This document shows, in pieces, positions 52,581-62,013 of a stretch of DNA of 64,000 nt (positions are counted from its first letter, which is position 1; the number at the start of each line of letters is the position of its first letter). Source of the DNA: Clostridia bacterium (GTDB lineage Bacteria; Bacillota_A; Clostridia; Oscillospirales; CAG-272). Location: positions 1 to 64,000 of the forward strand of contig JAFVXC010000043.1 in the NCBI GenBank assembly GCA_017501345.1, in the 5' to 3' direction. The position numbers and the translations under genes are program-made. Under the pieces are notes generated by a model. That model saw nothing but the letters and a program-made list of their open reading frames with translations, searched no databases and was not told the DNA's origin.

Positions 52581-55292
52581 ATGCGCAAACTCATTTCCCT
52601 TGCGCTCACCGCTCTGATGATCCTCTCGATGCTCACGATCGGTGTGTTTACCACGACTGTCTCGGCAGCCCCTTCGGCATCTATGGGAACGGTCGATTCC
52701 GGCTACACCCCCTCGGGCACGCCGATCACCACTGAGGCAGAATTCCTCGCAATGGAGGAAAACGGCAACTATTACCTTGCCAACGATATCACCCTCACCA
52801 AGACCTACGGTGCCGCTTACGACAAGAACGGCATTATGCTTGGTCCGGACAGCGATCCTCTGGTCGAGCTCATCTTCTCCGGAACCTTTGACGGAAACGG
52901 CAAGACCGTTACCGTTTCTGTTCCGATGTTTGCAGAGATGGAAGGCGCTACCGTTAAGAACCTCGTTATCAAGGGCTCGATCAACTTCCGCACCGACAGC
53001 GGTCTGGGCCTCCCGACGCACTGCGGCACCGTCGCAATGCTCGGTACGGATCTGACGTTCGAGAACGTCTCGAACTCTGCACCCATCAAGGGCTTTGAGT
53101 CCGGCAGAAGCATCCGCATCCAGAACCCCGATGGAACCGAGAAGATCCTCTACGAGCCCGTCTATACGGGCGGTCTCATCGGTGCTTGCCTCGGCGACCT
53201 CTCGATGACGAACTGCGAAAACTGGGCTGATATCACCGCACTTTGTGCGAGCGGTATGGTCGGCATCCTGGAAAAGGCTACCCTTCTCCAGGACGGCTCG
53301 GACAACGCAATGTACACCACGGCAGCCTTCACGAACTGCCACAACTACGGCACGATCTCTGACAACGACTGTTACGACCTTTATGCCGAGACCGAAAGCG
53401 CTCGTGAACTGAAGGTCCACGGTGTTTCGGCAGGTCTTCTTGCACGCGCTACCGCTTCCAAGATCGACTTCACAAAGTGCACCAACGCGGGCGACATCCT
53501 TCTGACCAACTCCGCAAGTAAGATCTCCTTCGGCGGTAACTGCGGCGGTCTCGGCGGCGACTTCGAGCGTTCCGACGACCTCGGCAACGATATGACCGTC
53601 AGATACGACGCGTGCATCAACGACGGTACCGTCATCGGCGCACGCCGTACCGGTGGTCTCGGCGGCTACCACAAGGGCAACGTTATCGCGATCAACTGCA
53701 TCAACAACGGTGACGTAACCTCCCGCACCAACTACTGCGCAGGCATCGTCGGCAGAGGCGGCGTTGACTCCTACCCGAACTTCGTCTGCGACCTGATCTT
53801 CGAGCACTGCGTCAACAACGGTACCATCACCAGCCACCGTCAGTATGCAGGCGGTATCACCGGCTTCTCGCAGGACCGTATCAAGGTCAACTACTGCCTC
53901 AACACCGGCGACATCCTCGCCGAGGGCATTTCCAAGACGGCTGACAACGCAACGCACTGCCACATCGTTGACTGTGCAGGTATGATCGCAAGATCCCAGC
54001 AGTCGATCGAGCTTTACTACTGCGTTAACACCGGTAACATCATTTCGAACTTCGCAGCTGCAGGCATCGCAAGCCGTATCGGTATCAGCTCGATGAACGG
54101 CGTTGCCTTCACCGGCGGTTACAACACCTTCTTCGGTTGCCTCTCCGCAGGTGACATCACCGCTTACAACGAAAAGCACCTCTACTCCGTCACGCAGGAC
54201 GAAAACGGCGACGGCTACTGTGACGACTCCGCTTACGTTTACTGCTCGGACGACAAGCTTCTCGCTGACGGTACCACGGGTTCCGACGGCATCTGTGACA
54301 AGGGCTACTGCGGTGGTCAGATCGGCGTTGACTATCACAAGACCTACTACTCCTCCTCGATCGGTGCAGCAGGCATCATCAACTACTCTCACGGCTCCGA
54401 GAACAGACAGGCACCCCGTGTCTTCGGATGCGGCGTTACCGGTAACATCACGGCAACCCACGGCGGAACGGCTTGCGCATTCATCGGATACGCAAATACC
54501 GAATTCGCAATGATCCAGGGCAACTACTTCACGGGCGAGCTCAACGGTCCCGAGGAGTGCACGGTTCCCCACTCGGTAACCCTTTCGGACGACTACTGCC
54601 TCGAATACGCTACCGCGTGGATCAACAGCTGCGACTCTGAAAAGTACATCAAGAACAACTACTACCTCGAGAGCATCAAAGATTCCGGCGCAATGCGCAT
54701 TCAGAACAACGGTGCAGAAATCGGCTGGAGCGGCTATGACTGCTTCATCACGCAGCAGGACATCGCCTCCGGTAAGCTCTGCTACCTTGCAAACAAGGCT
54801 GCATACGAATTCATCAACGTCTATCCCTTCCTCCAGAGAATCGGCGTTGACCGCTTCCCGACCAGCCCCTACTACTACCTGACCTACAACGCTACGATCG
54901 ACGAGGTTTCGATCGAAAATCTTGGTACGTACATCGACATCGACTACACCTACTGGGTCGATCAGGATGCAAACGGCAACTACGTGAACGTAGTTCATGT
55001 TCCCGAAACCACCCCCAAGAATCCCACGACCAGCGACAGTAACGTCACTACCGAAGATCCCACCATTGGTGGCAACACCACCACCGCCGATCCCGGTAGC
55101 AGCAACACCACCGGCTCCTCCGGCGGCAACACACCGGATCCCGGCACTCAGCCCTCCGGCGGCGACAATGCAGGCGGTGACAAGAGCGAGGGCGGATGCG
55201 GATCCGTCGTCGGCACCTCGATCGCACTCGCAGCGGTTGCACTCTGTGCTCCCGCAGTGATCGCTCTGAAGAAGCGCGAGGACGAGGAATAA
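52581..55292 (+). CDS. Exported Cys-rich GLUG-like repeat protein with Cys-TM tail (paralog 2)
   Basis: This 903-residue paralog of the 18570 protein has a signal peptide (1-28, ending TVSA), a highly similar body of NCxNxGxI repeats (ENCNNYG-type, NCINNGDVT, YCLNTGDIL, YCVNTGNI), a Ca-binding-like DENGDGYCDD and SDGICD insert, and the shared segment INNYYLES. The pre-helix linker is longer and Thr/Gly/Ser-rich. It ends GGCGSVVG, a hydrophobic helix and KKREDEE. It is probably a surface-anchored adhesin or structural protein. The start at 52581 is supported by GAAGG upstream and by alignment with the paralog. Confidence 0.8.
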   Translation: MRKLISLALTALMILSMLTIGVFTTTVSAAPSASMGTVDSGYTPSGTPITTEAEFLAMEENGNYYLANDITLTKTYGAAYDKNGIMLGPDSDPLVELIFSGTFDGNGKTVTVSVPMFAEMEGATVKNLVIKGSINFRTDSGLGLPTHCGTVAMLGTDLTFENVSNSAPIKGFESGRSIRIQNPDGTEKILYEPVYTGGLIGACLGDLSMTNCENWADITALCASGMVGILEKATLLQDGSDNAMYTTAAFTNCHNYGTISDNDCYDLYAETESARELKVHGVSAGLLARATASKIDFTKCTNAGDILLTNSASKISFGGNCGGLGGDFERSDDLGNDMTVRYDACINDGTVIGARRTGGLGGYHKGNVIAINCINNGDVTSRTNYCAGIVGRGGVDSYPNFVCDLIFEHCVNNGTITSHRQYAGGITGFSQDRIKVNYCLNTGDILAEGISKTADNATHCHIVDCAGMIARSQQSIELYYCVNTGNIISNFAAAGIASRIGISSMNGVAFTGGYNTFFGCLSAGDITAYNEKHLYSVTQDENGDGYCDDSAYVYCSDDKLLADGTTGSDGICDKGYCGGQIGVDYHKTYYSSSIGAAGIINYSHGSENRQAPRVFGCGVTGNITATHGGTACAFIGYANTEFAMIQGNYFTGELNGPEECTVPHSVTLSDDYCLEYATAWINSCDSEKYIKNNYYLESIKDSGAMRIQNNGAEIGWSGYDCFITQQDIASGKLCYLANKAAYEFINVYPFLQRIGVDRFPTSPYYYLTYNATIDEVSIENLGTYIDIDYTYWVDQDANGNYVNVVHVPETTPKNPTTSDSNVTTEDPTIGGNTTTADPGSSNTTGSSGGNTPDPGTQPSGGDNAGGDKSEGGCGSVVGTSIALAAVALCAPAVIALKKREDEE

Positions 55293-55329
55293 TCAACAAC
55301 CTTCCGCGGATCATAGATCCGTAAAGCAA

Positions 55330-55357
55330 GAAGCCCGACTCAATTGAGTCGGGCTTC
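55330..55357 (+). terminator. Terminator of Cys-rich repeat protein 2
   Basis: GAAGCCCGACTCAA and TTGAGTCGGGCTTC form a perfect 14-bp palindrome, followed by TTTGT. Confidence 0.88.
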
Positions 55358-55376
55358 TTTGTCATTCCCTGCAACA

Positions 55377-55410
55377 GAGGGGCATTCTCACTAAAGTGAG
55401 ACTGCCCCTC
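55377..55410 (-). terminator. Terminator of gdhA
   Basis: GAGGGGCATTCTCACT pairs with AGTGAGACTGCCCCTC with one mismatch. It is a variant of the GGGGCTGTCTC family hairpins. Confidence 0.7.
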
Positions 55411-55441
55411 TCTTTGTTATGTCATTAATGCTTTTCTGTAA

Positions 55442-56975
<1,534 letters not shown>

Positions 56976-57142
56976 GAGGGTTTTTTTGATTTTTTGCTCT
57001 CAGGCACATTTTTTTGCATAGGATCAGGCTCCCCGGTATTCTTCAATGCCAAAAGAGCAGTACTTCCACCGCCGGAAGCAAGGTCTGTTCGGAAGGGCTC
57101 TCTTGATTTACCAAAATGATATTATAAAAATTTTGATTTTCC

Positions 57143-57171
57143 TTGACAAACACCGCGTTTTCCTGTACAAT
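57143..57171 (+). promoter_or_regulatory. Promoter of the PHP-domain gene
   Basis: TTGACA (57143-57148) and TACAAT (57166-57171), 17 bases apart. Confidence 0.82.
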
Positions 57172-57228
57172 ATAGAAAAGCTTCCCCTCCAGCCGGCGTA
57201 CTCCGTGCCACACAAGAAAGGAAAAAAG

Positions 57229-58233
57229 ATGACGATTGAACTGATTCCCGAGGCAGGACAATTTTACAAGGTCAATATGCACTGTCACACAACGATCTCT
57301 GACGGCAAGCAGACCCCCGAAGAGGTCAAGGAAACCTTCAAGGCACACGGATACGACGCAGTCTGCTTTACCGACCACGAGGTACTGATCGGCCACGAGG
57401 AGCTGTGTGACGATGAATTCGTTGCGCTCCACGGCTACGAGGTTGCGATCAAAAAGGACGTTCACAGCAGAACCGCACTCTTTATGCCGGTCTACCACTT
57501 CAATATGATCGCCGAGAAGCAGGACACCCGCAAAATGCCGCGCTTTTATAAGGAGAACCCCTCCTTCCCCGGAAACGGCAGAGAGTGGGCAGAAAAATAC
57601 GGCGTGTACGACGAGATCATCGATGAGGTCGTATACGACAAGGAATGGATCTCCGACTACCTGAAGGCAGTCAGGGACGGCGGTTACCTCATCACCTACA
57701 ACCACCCGCAGTGGTCGCTCCAGACAGCATACGACTACATCGGTCTCGAGGGGCTTCACGCGATCGAGGTTATCAACGGCGGGTGCGTTCCGATGAACGA
57801 TAACACCTCCCTCCCCTTTGAGCAGATGCTCCGCGCAGGGATGAACGTTGTTCCCGTCGCAGGCGAGGACAATCACTCCGCGAGCAGCTGCGGAAGAGTC
57901 TGGACGATGATCAAGGCACCCGCGCTCACCTACGACGCACTGATCGAGGGCTACAAGGCAGGCAACTGCTATGCAACAGAGGGTCCGTCAATTCTCTCGC
58001 TCACGATCGAGGACGGAGAGATCGTCGTAAAAACCTCCCCCGTATACGCGATCACGCTCTTCTCGGAGGGACGCTACACACCGATGAAGCGTTCAAGCAA
58101 CAATGATCTGACCGAGGCACGCATTCCCTATACACCCGAGAAGTTCGGTCGCTATTTCCGAATCGAGGTGCGCGACGCTACGGGACGCAAGGCATTCTCC
58201 CGCGCATACTACGTAGCGGAGATCGAGGCGTAA
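57229..58233 (+). CDS. PHP-domain metal-dependent phosphoesterase
   Basis: A 334-residue protein with PHP-domain metal ligands: HCHTTISDG (about residues 19-27), FTDHEV (about 46-51) and a later YNHPQW and GEDNH. Family members hydrolyse phosphoesters with a bound metal cluster; the substrate here is unknown. The start at 57229 is supported by AAAGGAA upstream and by the conserved N-terminal strand. It is monocistronic with its own promoter. Confidence 0.85.
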   Translation: MTIELIPEAGQFYKVNMHCHTTISDGKQTPEEVKETFKAHGYDAVCFTDHEVLIGHEELCDDEFVALHGYEVAIKKDVHSRTALFMPVYHFNMIAEKQDTRKMPRFYKENPSFPGNGREWAEKYGVYDEIIDEVVYDKEWISDYLKAVRDGGYLITYNHPQWSLQTAYDYIGLEGLHAIEVINGGCVPMNDNTSLPFEQMLRAGMNVVPVAGEDNHSASSCGRVWTMIKAPALTYDALIEGYKAGNCYATEGPSILSLTIEDGEIVVKTSPVYAITLFSEGRYTPMKRSSNNDLTEARIPYTPEKFGRYFRIEVRDATGRKAFSRAYYVAEIEA

Positions 58234-58276
58234 CCTCAAATAGACAAATCTGACGTTCAACCGCAAAAAAAGCATC

Positions 58277-58315
58277 AGGGTGAGTCAAATGCGAAAATGC
58301 ATTTGACTCACCCTT
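58277..58315. terminator. Bidirectional terminator, GTGAGYCAAATGC family
   Basis: AGGGTGAGTCAAATGC pairs with GCATTTGACTCACCCT around GAAAAT, between converging genes. On the minus strand a run of seven T lies about 10 bases beyond. A near copy is at 61959-61992. Confidence 0.8.
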
Positions 58316-58343
58316 TTCATAGACGTCCTCTTTCGTTTCCGTA

Positions 58344-60161
58344 TTAAAAAATTTCAAAATTAAATATATGCGCCGTAGAAGAACCGTAATCCTCGGTTAT
58401 TTCTTCGCTGCGGTAGGTGCTGAGCGGGATCAGGCGAACGGCCTTCGTCTCTACGTTCAGCTCGTGCTTCACAAAGCGCTGATGATTGTCAAATACCTCA
58501 ACGGCAGTCACCCAGCTTCCCTCTCGGTCCATATAATCGATCCTGTAATGCTTCACCATACACTTCGGGAAGCCGAAGGACGTATTGTTGTAGCTCCTGA
58601 GGCAGAAGAGCGGCGCCGTCAGGCGAACGACGTTGGGATTGCCCTCTACGTGCTCTCTGTCAAGATCGCTGTCGAATACGAGTCTGACACCGCTTACGAG
58701 AGTCGCTTGATCAAAGGTATAGGTGATCGCCTTGTTTGTTTTACCGTAATATCCGTTATCGTTCCCCCAGATACGGCGATCTATGCCGTTCAGCAGCACC
58801 GATGCGTCTCCGTAATCGGCAGTCAGCGTCGCACTCATCGCAAGACGCGAGGGCTCCCGACGGAACCCAGGCAGGAAGCAATCGTCATCCATAAGCAGCT
58901 TCTGGAGCTCGGAGATCCTCGTTCTTGCCACTTCACGCGGAGTAAGTCCGTATTTTATGGCAGTAGCCGCAGCAACTCCCACCGCCTGCCCCATCACGCC
59001 GACCGTTCCCATCACGCGGGCAGAGCTGAACGCGATGTGAGACGCGCTGATGTTTCTGCCTGCGAACATCAGATTCCCGACGTTTCTCGAATAGAGACAG
59101 CGAAGCGGGATCGAATACGGCTCGGAAAGTCTGCGCTTTTGCAAATGTCCGCCATTCTTCGCATCCATATGAAAGCCTCCGGGCAGATGATTATCGATCT
59201 GCCAGCCTCCGTATGCAACCGTATCCTCGAAGCGCGGGCAAGCTTCAACGTCGTGCTGGGTCAAAACGTAGTCGCCGATGTACCTGCGGCTTTCGCGCTT
59301 GCCGGGCAAAAATCCCACCCATTCAAGCTCAAAATTCTCCGCGCCGTGATCTCCGTGATTTTTAATATGATCCCAAACGCCAAAGGCGACCTTAAGAAGC
59401 TCGTCGCGGATCTCCTCCGTATCGTCTATACTATTCTGCATACCGCCAAGCTCGATCCAATAGAAATTGGTGTGGATCGCGTGAATATTATGCGGCTTGT
59501 TATTCATTGCGTCGTCGTCGGGGAAATCGTACGCCCATACAGGCGGCGTATACGCAACGGGGTGATCTGTCTCCCTACACTGAAGCAGAATGCTCATACC
59601 CATCGTATACTTATCCGCAACGTCAAGTCCGAATTCCTCGCCGTACTCGCTTTTTGCTTCTCGCCCCACCGTGTATTCCGCTCCCGTCAGAGGGGCTAAA
59701 ATACTGTCCCCGGAGCAGTCCACAAAGATCTTCGCCTCGACCTCGTGACGGATATACGTGGTGAGCTGGAATCCCCTTACGCGTTTTATAACACCGTTTT
59801 CTGTATCCGCCTCATTGCAGGTACAGTTGAGGATCAGATCGATATTCGGCTCAAAGCGTACCATCTCGTACAGGATCGAATCCCATATACTGAAATTCCT
59901 CGTTGGATTTCTGTACATATTTTCGAGCTGCAGCTCCTCCATAATGCCCGTCTCCTGCAGATCGCGCACACGCGTCCCCGCCCCCACGATCCACATCCTG
60001 ATCTCACTGCTGGCGTTGCCGCCAAGAACGGGGCGGTCGTGCATCAAAGCGACCCTCGCGCCGTGCCGTGCCGCAGATATTGCAGTAAGCATACCGCCGA
60101 TGCCTCCGCCGATCACGCAAACGTCTACCGCGTGCTTTTTTGTTTTCAGTGCCTCGCTCAT
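58344..60161 (-). CDS. FAD-dependent oxidoreductase (PF12831 type)
   Basis: A 605-residue flavoprotein with the N-terminal FAD-binding Rossmann motif VIGGGIGGMLTAISAA (about 16-31), DRPVLGGNASSE, and an FVDCSGDS second nucleotide-contact segment. FAGRNISASH and GTVGVMGQAVG near 380-410 complete the FAD fold. A C-terminal ~140-residue beta-rich domain follows. This family occurs in carbohydrate-degrading loci; its substrate is undefined. It overlaps the GDPD gene by 4 bases and lies downstream of it in one operon. Confidence 0.85.
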   Translation of the reverse strand: MSEALKTKKHAVDVCVIGGGIGGMLTAISAARHGARVALMHDRPVLGGNASSEIRMWIVGAGTRVRDLQETGIMEELQLENMYRNPTRNFSIWDSILYEMVRFEPNIDLILNCTCNEADTENGVIKRVRGFQLTTYIRHEVEAKIFVDCSGDSILAPLTGAEYTVGREAKSEYGEEFGLDVADKYTMGMSILLQCRETDHPVAYTPPVWAYDFPDDDAMNNKPHNIHAIHTNFYWIELGGMQNSIDDTEEIRDELLKVAFGVWDHIKNHGDHGAENFELEWVGFLPGKRESRRYIGDYVLTQHDVEACPRFEDTVAYGGWQIDNHLPGGFHMDAKNGGHLQKRRLSEPYSIPLRCLYSRNVGNLMFAGRNISASHIAFSSARVMGTVGVMGQAVGVAAATAIKYGLTPREVARTRISELQKLLMDDDCFLPGFRREPSRLAMSATLTADYGDASVLLNGIDRRIWGNDNGYYGKTNKAITYTFDQATLVSGVRLVFDSDLDREHVEGNPNVVRLTAPLFCLRSYNNTSFGFPKCMVKHYRIDYMDREGSWVTAVEVFDNHQRFVKHELNVETKAVRLIPLSTYRSEEITEDYGSSTAHIFNFEIF

Positions 60162-60898
60162 AGTATTCCTCCTTCGGGCATTTCGTGCATTTTATTCGTG
60201 GGAATGTAATCAAGACCAAGCGTCCTCATCCGCAGAAGACTCGTCGTGTCATCCGCGGCGCGGAGACAGATCCTGAGTCCCATTGCGTGTACCCGCGCGA
60301 TCGTTTTTTCCTCGCAAAGGAAAGGGTCGGCGATCTTCAGAGAAAGCCCCGCATTCCCATAGTCGGACAATTCGCCGAGTCGCTCCTCATCCGCAAATAT
60401 CCAATGGATGAAGGTTTTCTCGGCATATCGCCGATAGTCTGCAAGCCGCGAAAGCTCGACCGAGCTCATCACGATCTCATCCTCCGAAAAGCCGCTCGCG
60501 CGGATCGCCCCCGCGACGCGCTCGGCGTCATCGGTCTTCAGCTCAACACATGGAATGCTCCCAAATCGCCTGCAGATCGACAGATATTCGGAAAAAAGCG
60601 GGATCCTTCTCTCCTCACGCGGAAAGCACCCGACGCGGTGACCGTTCACGATCTCAAGCTGCCGTAGCTCCTCGTACGTCATCTCCGAGATCGCAGCATC
60701 CACACCGCAGTATTTCTCAACCGTTTCGTTGTGGCAGCAGACCAAGCAGCCGTCGCGCGTCAGACGGACGTCGGTCTCGATCGCCCATTGTCCGAGCAAG
60801 CCTGCATAGTAAAAGGATGGGAGCGAATTTTCGGGAGCGAGCGGCGTAAAGCCTCTGTGACTGATAAAGCGTGTTTTTGAACCATCGAATATACTCAT
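60158..60898 (-). CDS. Glycerophosphodiester phosphodiesterase family protein
   Basis: A 246-residue GDPD-barrel protein. Catalytic and metal residues are seen in ISHRGFTPLAPENS (His-Arg, Glu) and ETDVRLTRDG, with the second catalytic His in CCHNET. Family members cleave glycerophosphodiesters; the terminal YIPTNK is typical. No signal peptide, so it is cytoplasmic. ATG 60898 is preferred over ATG 60904 because GGAGG gives a 7-base spacing. It is divergent from the AraC-type gene. Confidence 0.87.
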   Translation of the reverse strand: MSIFDGSKTRFISHRGFTPLAPENSLPSFYYAGLLGQWAIETDVRLTRDGCLVCCHNETVEKYCGVDAAISEMTYEELRQLEIVNGHRVGCFPREERRIPLFSEYLSICRRFGSIPCVELKTDDAERVAGAIRASGFSEDEIVMSSVELSRLADYRRYAEKTFIHWIFADEERLGELSDYGNAGLSLKIADPFLCEEKTIARVHAMGLRICLRAADDTTSLLRMRTLGLDYIPTNKMHEMPEGGIL

Positions 60899-60912
60899 TT
60901 TCATTCCTCCGC

Positions 60913-60952
60913 TTGACAATTCGAGCATTCGTGCTATAATATAGTATAGCAC
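60913..60952. promoter_or_regulatory. Divergent promoter region with palindrome over the -10 elements
   Basis: For the AraC gene (plus strand): TTGACA (60913-60918), 16 bases, extended -10 TGCTATAAT (60932-60940). The inverted repeat GTGCTATA (60931-60938)/TATAGCAC (60945-60952) covers this -10 and a TATACT on the minus strand (60948-60943). The minus-strand promoter has no good -35, as expected for an activator-dependent operon. Confidence 0.75.
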
Positions 60953-61022
60953 ATCACAAAACGATAATCTTTTCGCCGCGTGACAAAAAAATTGCGTTTT
61001 GTGACATACGAGGGGGGATAAT

Positions 61023-61937
61023 ATGAAGCTTCTTTCCCATTATATCGAACACCGAATGAAACGGTTTCCCAAAATTATAAATTGGAAAAACCATATCGTA
61101 GGAGACGATCTTTCATATTCTTACCGAGACACCGAATACGACCACACTACGTTTCCCGCCGATCTTCACTATCACGACTACTACGAGGTGGTTATCTTTG
61201 AAGAGGGTGATATTCATTATGTTTGCGAAGGCTCTGTATATCACCCGAAATACGGGGACATCATTTTGATCCCTCCGGGGAAATTTCATATGTCCGCAAT
61301 CGATCGCCCAAGCACGCATTATAAGCGCCACGTTTTCTACTTATATCCATCGGCATTTGATGCGCTCGGTCTCGGCGCTCTATCCTCGTTCTTATCGCAG
61401 ACAAAAAACGGTAGCATTCTTGCGCTTACCGCCCTCGAATCAAAGCAGAATCTGATGGAGGCTCTTGAACGGTTAAAAAAAACCTTTGACAAAGCCCCCT
61501 CTCCACTTGAGGATGCCCTGGGACTTTCGTACATCATTCAGATTTTCTGTTTACTGAATCAAAAAGATTGCCAACCGAAAAGTGACACCTCTTCCTTGCC
61601 CGAAAACATTCTCAAATTACAACAATACGTTGATCTTAATTTTTCTCAAATATCCTCCGTATCACAGGTGGCAGAGCATTTCTATTACAGCAGAGAATAC
61701 GTTTCGAGATTATTCAGGAAGCACCTTGATACAACGATATCGGACTACATTATGAAGCGGCGAATTGCCGAAAGTCAAGCGCTCATCTTGCGCGGGCTCC
61801 CCTTGATCGATATTGCATACGCCGTGGGCTTCGGCTCCCTTTCAAGCTTTATAAGAGCCTTTCGTTCTGTCAATAATATGACACCTTCCGAATATCGCAG
61901 ATTATGGAGAGAGTCCTCTGTAAGCTCGCAAAAATAA
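61023..61937 (+). CDS. AraC-family regulator with cupin sensor domain
   Basis: A 304-residue regulator. The N-terminal half is a cupin (LHYHDYYEVVIFEEG, GDIILIPPGKFH), which probably binds a small carbohydrate-like ligand. Two HTH motifs lie at about 205-300: VAEHFYYSREYVSRLFRKH and DIAYAVGFGSLSSFIRAFR. It is divergent from the GDPD/FAD-oxidoreductase operon and probably activates it. Its lower GC content and ordinary AraC length suggest an accessory gene. Confidence 0.9.
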   Translation: MKLLSHYIEHRMKRFPKIINWKNHIVGDDLSYSYRDTEYDHTTFPADLHYHDYYEVVIFEEGDIHYVCEGSVYHPKYGDIILIPPGKFHMSAIDRPSTHYKRHVFYLYPSAFDALGLGALSSFLSQTKNGSILALTALESKQNLMEALERLKKTFDKAPSPLEDALGLSYIIQIFCLLNQKDCQPKSDTSSLPENILKLQQYVDLNFSQISSVSQVAEHFYYSREYVSRLFRKHLDTTISDYIMKRRIAESQALILRGLPLIDIAYAVGFGSLSSFIRAFRSVNNMTPSEYRRLWRESSVSSQK

Positions 61938-61958
61938 ATTTTTCAGGCAGACAAAAAG

Positions 61959-61992
61959 GGTGAGCCAAATGCATTTTTGCATTTGGCTCACC
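61959..61992. terminator. Bidirectional terminator, GTGAGYCAAATGC family
   Basis: GGTGAGCCAAATGCA pairs with TGCATTTGGCTCACC (15 bp) around TTTT, between converging araC-like and ispH-rpsA genes. It differs from the copy at 58277 by a compensated T-A to C-G change. Confidence 0.85.
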
Positions 61993-62013
61993 TCAATTGT
62001 TTTGAGAGATATA

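Noticed and set aside
52518..54998. Very long open frame on the minus strand opposite the second Cys-rich repeat protein (826 codons)
   Set aside because: It mirrors the GC-biased codons of the plus-strand gene, has no ribosome site or family features, and the plus-strand protein has a signal peptide, repeats and a paralog.
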